Assembly: GCA_028871195.1 (NCBI GenBank) | Contig: JAGWNT010000130.1 | Span: 1-7,543, forward strand | Direction: 5' to 3' | DNA from: REEB85 sp018971455 | GTDB taxonomy: Bacteria; Pseudomonadota; Alphaproteobacteria; Acetobacterales; Acetobacteraceae | DNA length: 7,543 nt | In this document: positions 5,941 through 7,543 of the stretch, piece after piece | Layout of the letters: each line of letters opens with the position of its first letter | Position numbering within the stretch: the stretch's first letter is position 1 | Program-made: the position numbers and the translations under genes | Notes under the pieces: model-generated | Told to the model about the DNA's origin: nothing | The model's database searches: none | What the model saw: the letters and a program-made list of their open reading frames with translations, nothing else

Positions 5941-6528
5941 TTAAGCGGGCTTCATGCCCGCCATGAACCAATCCTTGATCCGGGTCGGCGTGCGTTCGGG
6001 CCGCAATTTCGGAAGCTGATTGTCGATCCGCGCGCCGATCAGCCAGGGCCCCTCACCATCGCGGGCACGACGCACGAGCAGTTCGAAATCATCCTCGTCC
6101 GCAGCCCAGGAGGATTGGGCCATGCCCGCGCCGCGCGCGATCTCCACCAGGTCCGCGCGCGCGGCGGTGGCCGTCTTCTGCCCACCCGTGATCTGATAGG
6201 CCGCGTTATCCATCAGAATGATCGTAAGGTTCTTCGGCGCGTGCGCGGCGATTGTCGCCAGCGCGCCCAGTTGCATCAGCATCGACCCGTCGCCCTCGAG
6301 CGCGAATACAAGCCGATCCGGCTGCGCCAACGCCACGCCGAAGGCGATCGGGCAGGCAAGGCCCATGCTACCGAGCATGTAGAAATTCTGCGGCCTGTGC
6401 CCGGCGCCCCAGAGTTCGGAATTCGTGTAACCGATGCCGCCGATCACGGCCTCCTGCCGATCGAGCATGCCAACCAGGCGTCGCGTCAGATCCGCGCGGC
6501 TCATCACCTTGGTATTGCGGCGATCCAT
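5941..6528 (-). CDS. ThDP-dependent decarboxylase, beta (pyrophosphate-binding) subunit, sulfopyruvate/phosphonopyruvate decarboxylase type
   Basis: This 195-aa protein carries the C-terminal ThDP-binding half of a split decarboxylase and is close in length to sulfopyruvate decarboxylase beta subunits (ComE, about 190 aa). The ThDP/Mg motif is clear: 'LEGDGSMLMQLGAL' (77-90, GDGS at 79-82), then 'DNAAYQITGGQKTAT' (107-121), giving the GDG-x(~26)-N pattern. 'PQNFYMLGSMGLACPIAFGVAL' (46-67) is the typical preceding segment of this family. ATG 6528 is chosen because GGGGAGG lies 8 bases upstream; an in-frame ATG at 6504 is a weaker alternative. The alpha gene ends 26 bp upstream in the same direction, so the two should form one enzyme. 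It is expected to decarboxylate a 2-oxo acid to an aldehyde; whether the substrate is sulfopyruvate, phosphonopyruvate or another is not decided by sequence. Confidence 0.88.
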   Translation of the reverse strand: MDRRNTKVMSRADLTRRLVGMLDRQEAVIGGIGYTNSELWGAGHRPQNFYMLGSMGLACPIAFGVALAQPDRLVFALEGDGSMLMQLGALATIAAHAPKNLTIILMDNAAYQITGGQKTATAARADLVEIARGAGMAQSSWAADEDDFELLVRRARDGEGPWLIGARIDNQLPKLRPERTPTRIKDWFMAGMKPA

Positions 6529-6554
6529 TGCTCAAGCCTCCCCATGTTCCTGGC

Positions 6555-7103
6555 TCACGCCTGCACCGCCCGCGTCGCGGTCAGCAGGGGAGACAGGATC
6601 AGCGCCGCCGGCGCCGCCGTCTGCATCGCCTGATGGATCGTCATGTCGACGATGAACTCCAGCTCGTCGAGACGGGTGCAGGCATGGTGCTCAACGCCCA
6701 GCGATTCCAATGTCGGGCGAATCGTGCGGCAAACCATGGCCTGACCAGGATTGAACTCGCCGAGCGTCCCTCGTTCCGAAATCATCATGAGAACTGGGAT
6801 TTGGAACGGCACTGCCAGTGAGGCGAGTACATTGGCCAGTGTCGCGAAGCCGCTGGTCTGCATCAGCACCATGCCGCGCATGCCCGCCATCCAGGCACCC
6901 GACACAATGCCGACCGCCTCTTCCTCGCGTGTTGCCGCCACCACCGTGAAAAACGGATCGGCATGGACGGCATCGATCAGAGGGCGCAGAACATTGTCCG
7001 GAACGTAGGTGATCAACCGCACGTCCCGGCGCTTGAGCACGTCAACGACGATCTCGTGCCAAGCTGCCGGCGCCGCCCCTGAGCGCTCACCCGCCCCGAC
7101 CAT
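6555..7103 (-). CDS. ThDP-dependent decarboxylase, alpha (Pyr-domain) subunit, sulfopyruvate/phosphonopyruvate decarboxylase type
   Basis: This 182-aa protein is the N-terminal (Pyr) half of the split decarboxylase, comparable to ComD-type alpha subunits (about 170 aa). 'ITYVPDNVLRPLIDAV' (31-46) matches the opening substrate-side segment. 'ATREEEAVGIVSGAWMAGMRG' (57-77) supplies the glutamate (one of E60-E62, by family E61) that activates the ThDP aminopyrimidine. 'LMQTSGFATLANVLASL' (80-96) corresponds to the family's usual Q-N-S-G-x-G-N stretch but is altered to QTSGFATLAN. 'IPVLMMISERG' (102-112) follows as expected. The ATG is preceded by AGGGGGG five bases upstream and directly by an in-frame TGA, so no longer start is possible. 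First gene of a two-gene unit with the beta subunit. Confidence 0.87.
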   Translation of the reverse strand: MVGAGERSGAAPAAWHEIVVDVLKRRDVRLITYVPDNVLRPLIDAVHADPFFTVVAATREEEAVGIVSGAWMAGMRGMVLMQTSGFATLANVLASLAVPFQIPVLMMISERGTLGEFNPGQAMVCRTIRPTLESLGVEHHACTRLDELEFIVDMTIHQAMQTAAPAALILSPLLTATRAVQA

Positions 7104-7122
7104 TCAATCCCCCCTGCCGTCC

Positions 7123-7136
7123 AACAAACGCTTGTT
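7123..7136. promoter_or_regulatory. AACAA-ACGC-TTGTT inverted repeat upstream of the decarboxylase genes
   Basis: AACAA (7123-7127) and TTGTT (7132-7136) form a 5-bp inverted repeat with a 4-nt centre. It lies 20 bp upstream of the alpha-subunit ATG and just behind its Shine-Dalgarno. Position and symmetry suit an operator for a repressor such as a GntR- or LacI-family protein, none of which is visible in the window. It does not resemble the TTAG-N5-CTAA boxes. Confidence 0.35.
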
Positions 7137-7543
7137 TCCACGACAGCAGGCGCGATGATCACCTTGGCGCCCGCATGATTGCCGGCGAAACTGTAAACAA
7201 ATTGCTGCATGAATCAACCGCTGGTGGTCCAGGCGGAAGGCCCGCAGCCGGAGCAGGATCTCTTGCGTTTGCGTCGCTCGCTTCGAAGCGCCCATGACAT
7301 GAGCCGGGTGATGGCCGAGCACGATCCTCCGGAAACTCCTCCTTTGGGGACGACCTTCGAGCCCGGTGCTGTCAGGCATGGAGGGAGTGTGGCGCTGCTG
7401 GGCTCGGTCCTTCTTTTGTGCGGCCACACGTGCAGAATGGTTCGGCTTTGGCCGGATCGTGCATCTGGAGTCCGACACCCGCCCCATCTGGACGCGATCT
7501 ATGAGCCGGTGACCCACCGGTCTCTGACATATGCAATTCTTCG
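7137..7543. other. Unassigned right-edge stretch, no convincing gene
   Basis: No recognisable protein, RNA or repeat was found here. On the plus strand a frame opens at an ATG at 7209 and stays open to the window end (111 codons). It has no Shine-Dalgarno, its third-position GC falls after about 40 codons, and the product resembles nothing I know. On the minus strand a 137-aa arginine-rich frame (7104-7517) overlaps it and ends right at the alpha ATG, and another short frame is open from the right edge to 7372. Several overlapping frames with poor protein character suggest a degraded gene, a mobile-element remnant or long upstream non-coding DNA. Part of it (about 7137-7210) should hold the promoter of the decarboxylase genes. 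Confidence 0.4.

Noticed and set aside
7104..7517. 137-aa minus-strand frame ending immediately before the decarboxylase alpha ATG
   Set aside because: The product is very Arg-rich with no recognisable features and competing frames overlap it; the TGA-ATG adjacency alone does not make it a gene.
7372..7542. Minus-strand frame with C-x-C-x2-T-x3-P reminiscent of a CDGSH iron-sulfur motif
   Set aside because: The essential C-D-G-S/T-H half is missing and the frame ends soon after; the partial match is likely chance.
1..7543. CRISPR array, insertion-sequence ends, attachment sites or phage genes
   Set aside because: No regularly spaced direct repeats, no transposase or integrase motifs and no terminal inverted repeats were seen on reading both strands.

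Overview
The window is GC-rich bacterial DNA (coding third positions mostly G or C) and looks like an accessory catabolic region of a pseudomonad-phylum organism. The TRAP transporter, GcvA-type LysR regulators and ThDP enzyme pair suggest an alphaproteobacterium such as Acetobacteraceae/Rhodospirillales. That placement is inferred from gene content and style only, and Burkholderiales cannot be excluded.

Layout. (1) 1-190: the C-terminal tail of a GcvA-type LysR regulator, convergent with what follows. (2) 252-3124, minus strand: a TRAP transporter operon made of a periplasmic binding protein (dctP type) and a fused DctQ-DctM permease whose GTG start overlaps the dctP stop. (3) 3125-3277: a divergent regulatory region. 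(4) 3278-4183, plus: a complete GcvA-type LysR regulator. (5) 4184-4328: an AT-rich then GC-rich leader. (6) 4329-5690, plus: a homoserine-dehydrogenase-like NAD(P) oxidoreductase with a C-terminal SAF domain, whose substrate is not known to me. (7) 5691-5940: a convergent intergenic region with strong hairpins. (8) 5941-7103, minus: two genes for the halves of a ThDP-dependent decarboxylase of the sulfopyruvate/phosphonopyruvate decarboxylase type. (9) 7104-7543: a regulatory palindrome and a stretch I cannot assign.

How it may work together. The strongest unexplained signal is a pair of near-identical LysR-type boxes, TTAG-N5-CTAA (a T-N11-A motif). One lies between lysR and the TRAP operon and the other between lysR and the SAF oxidoreductase. 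Each lies about 64 bp upstream of a plausible transcription start, the usual distance for LysR activation. This argues that one regulator drives both uptake (TRAP) and the first intracellular oxidation (SAF enzyme) of the same organic acid or polyol-type compound. The nearby ThDP decarboxylase would suit a later 2-oxo acid intermediate, but it lacks this box and faces the other way, so its membership is speculative. The substrate is unknown from sequence alone.
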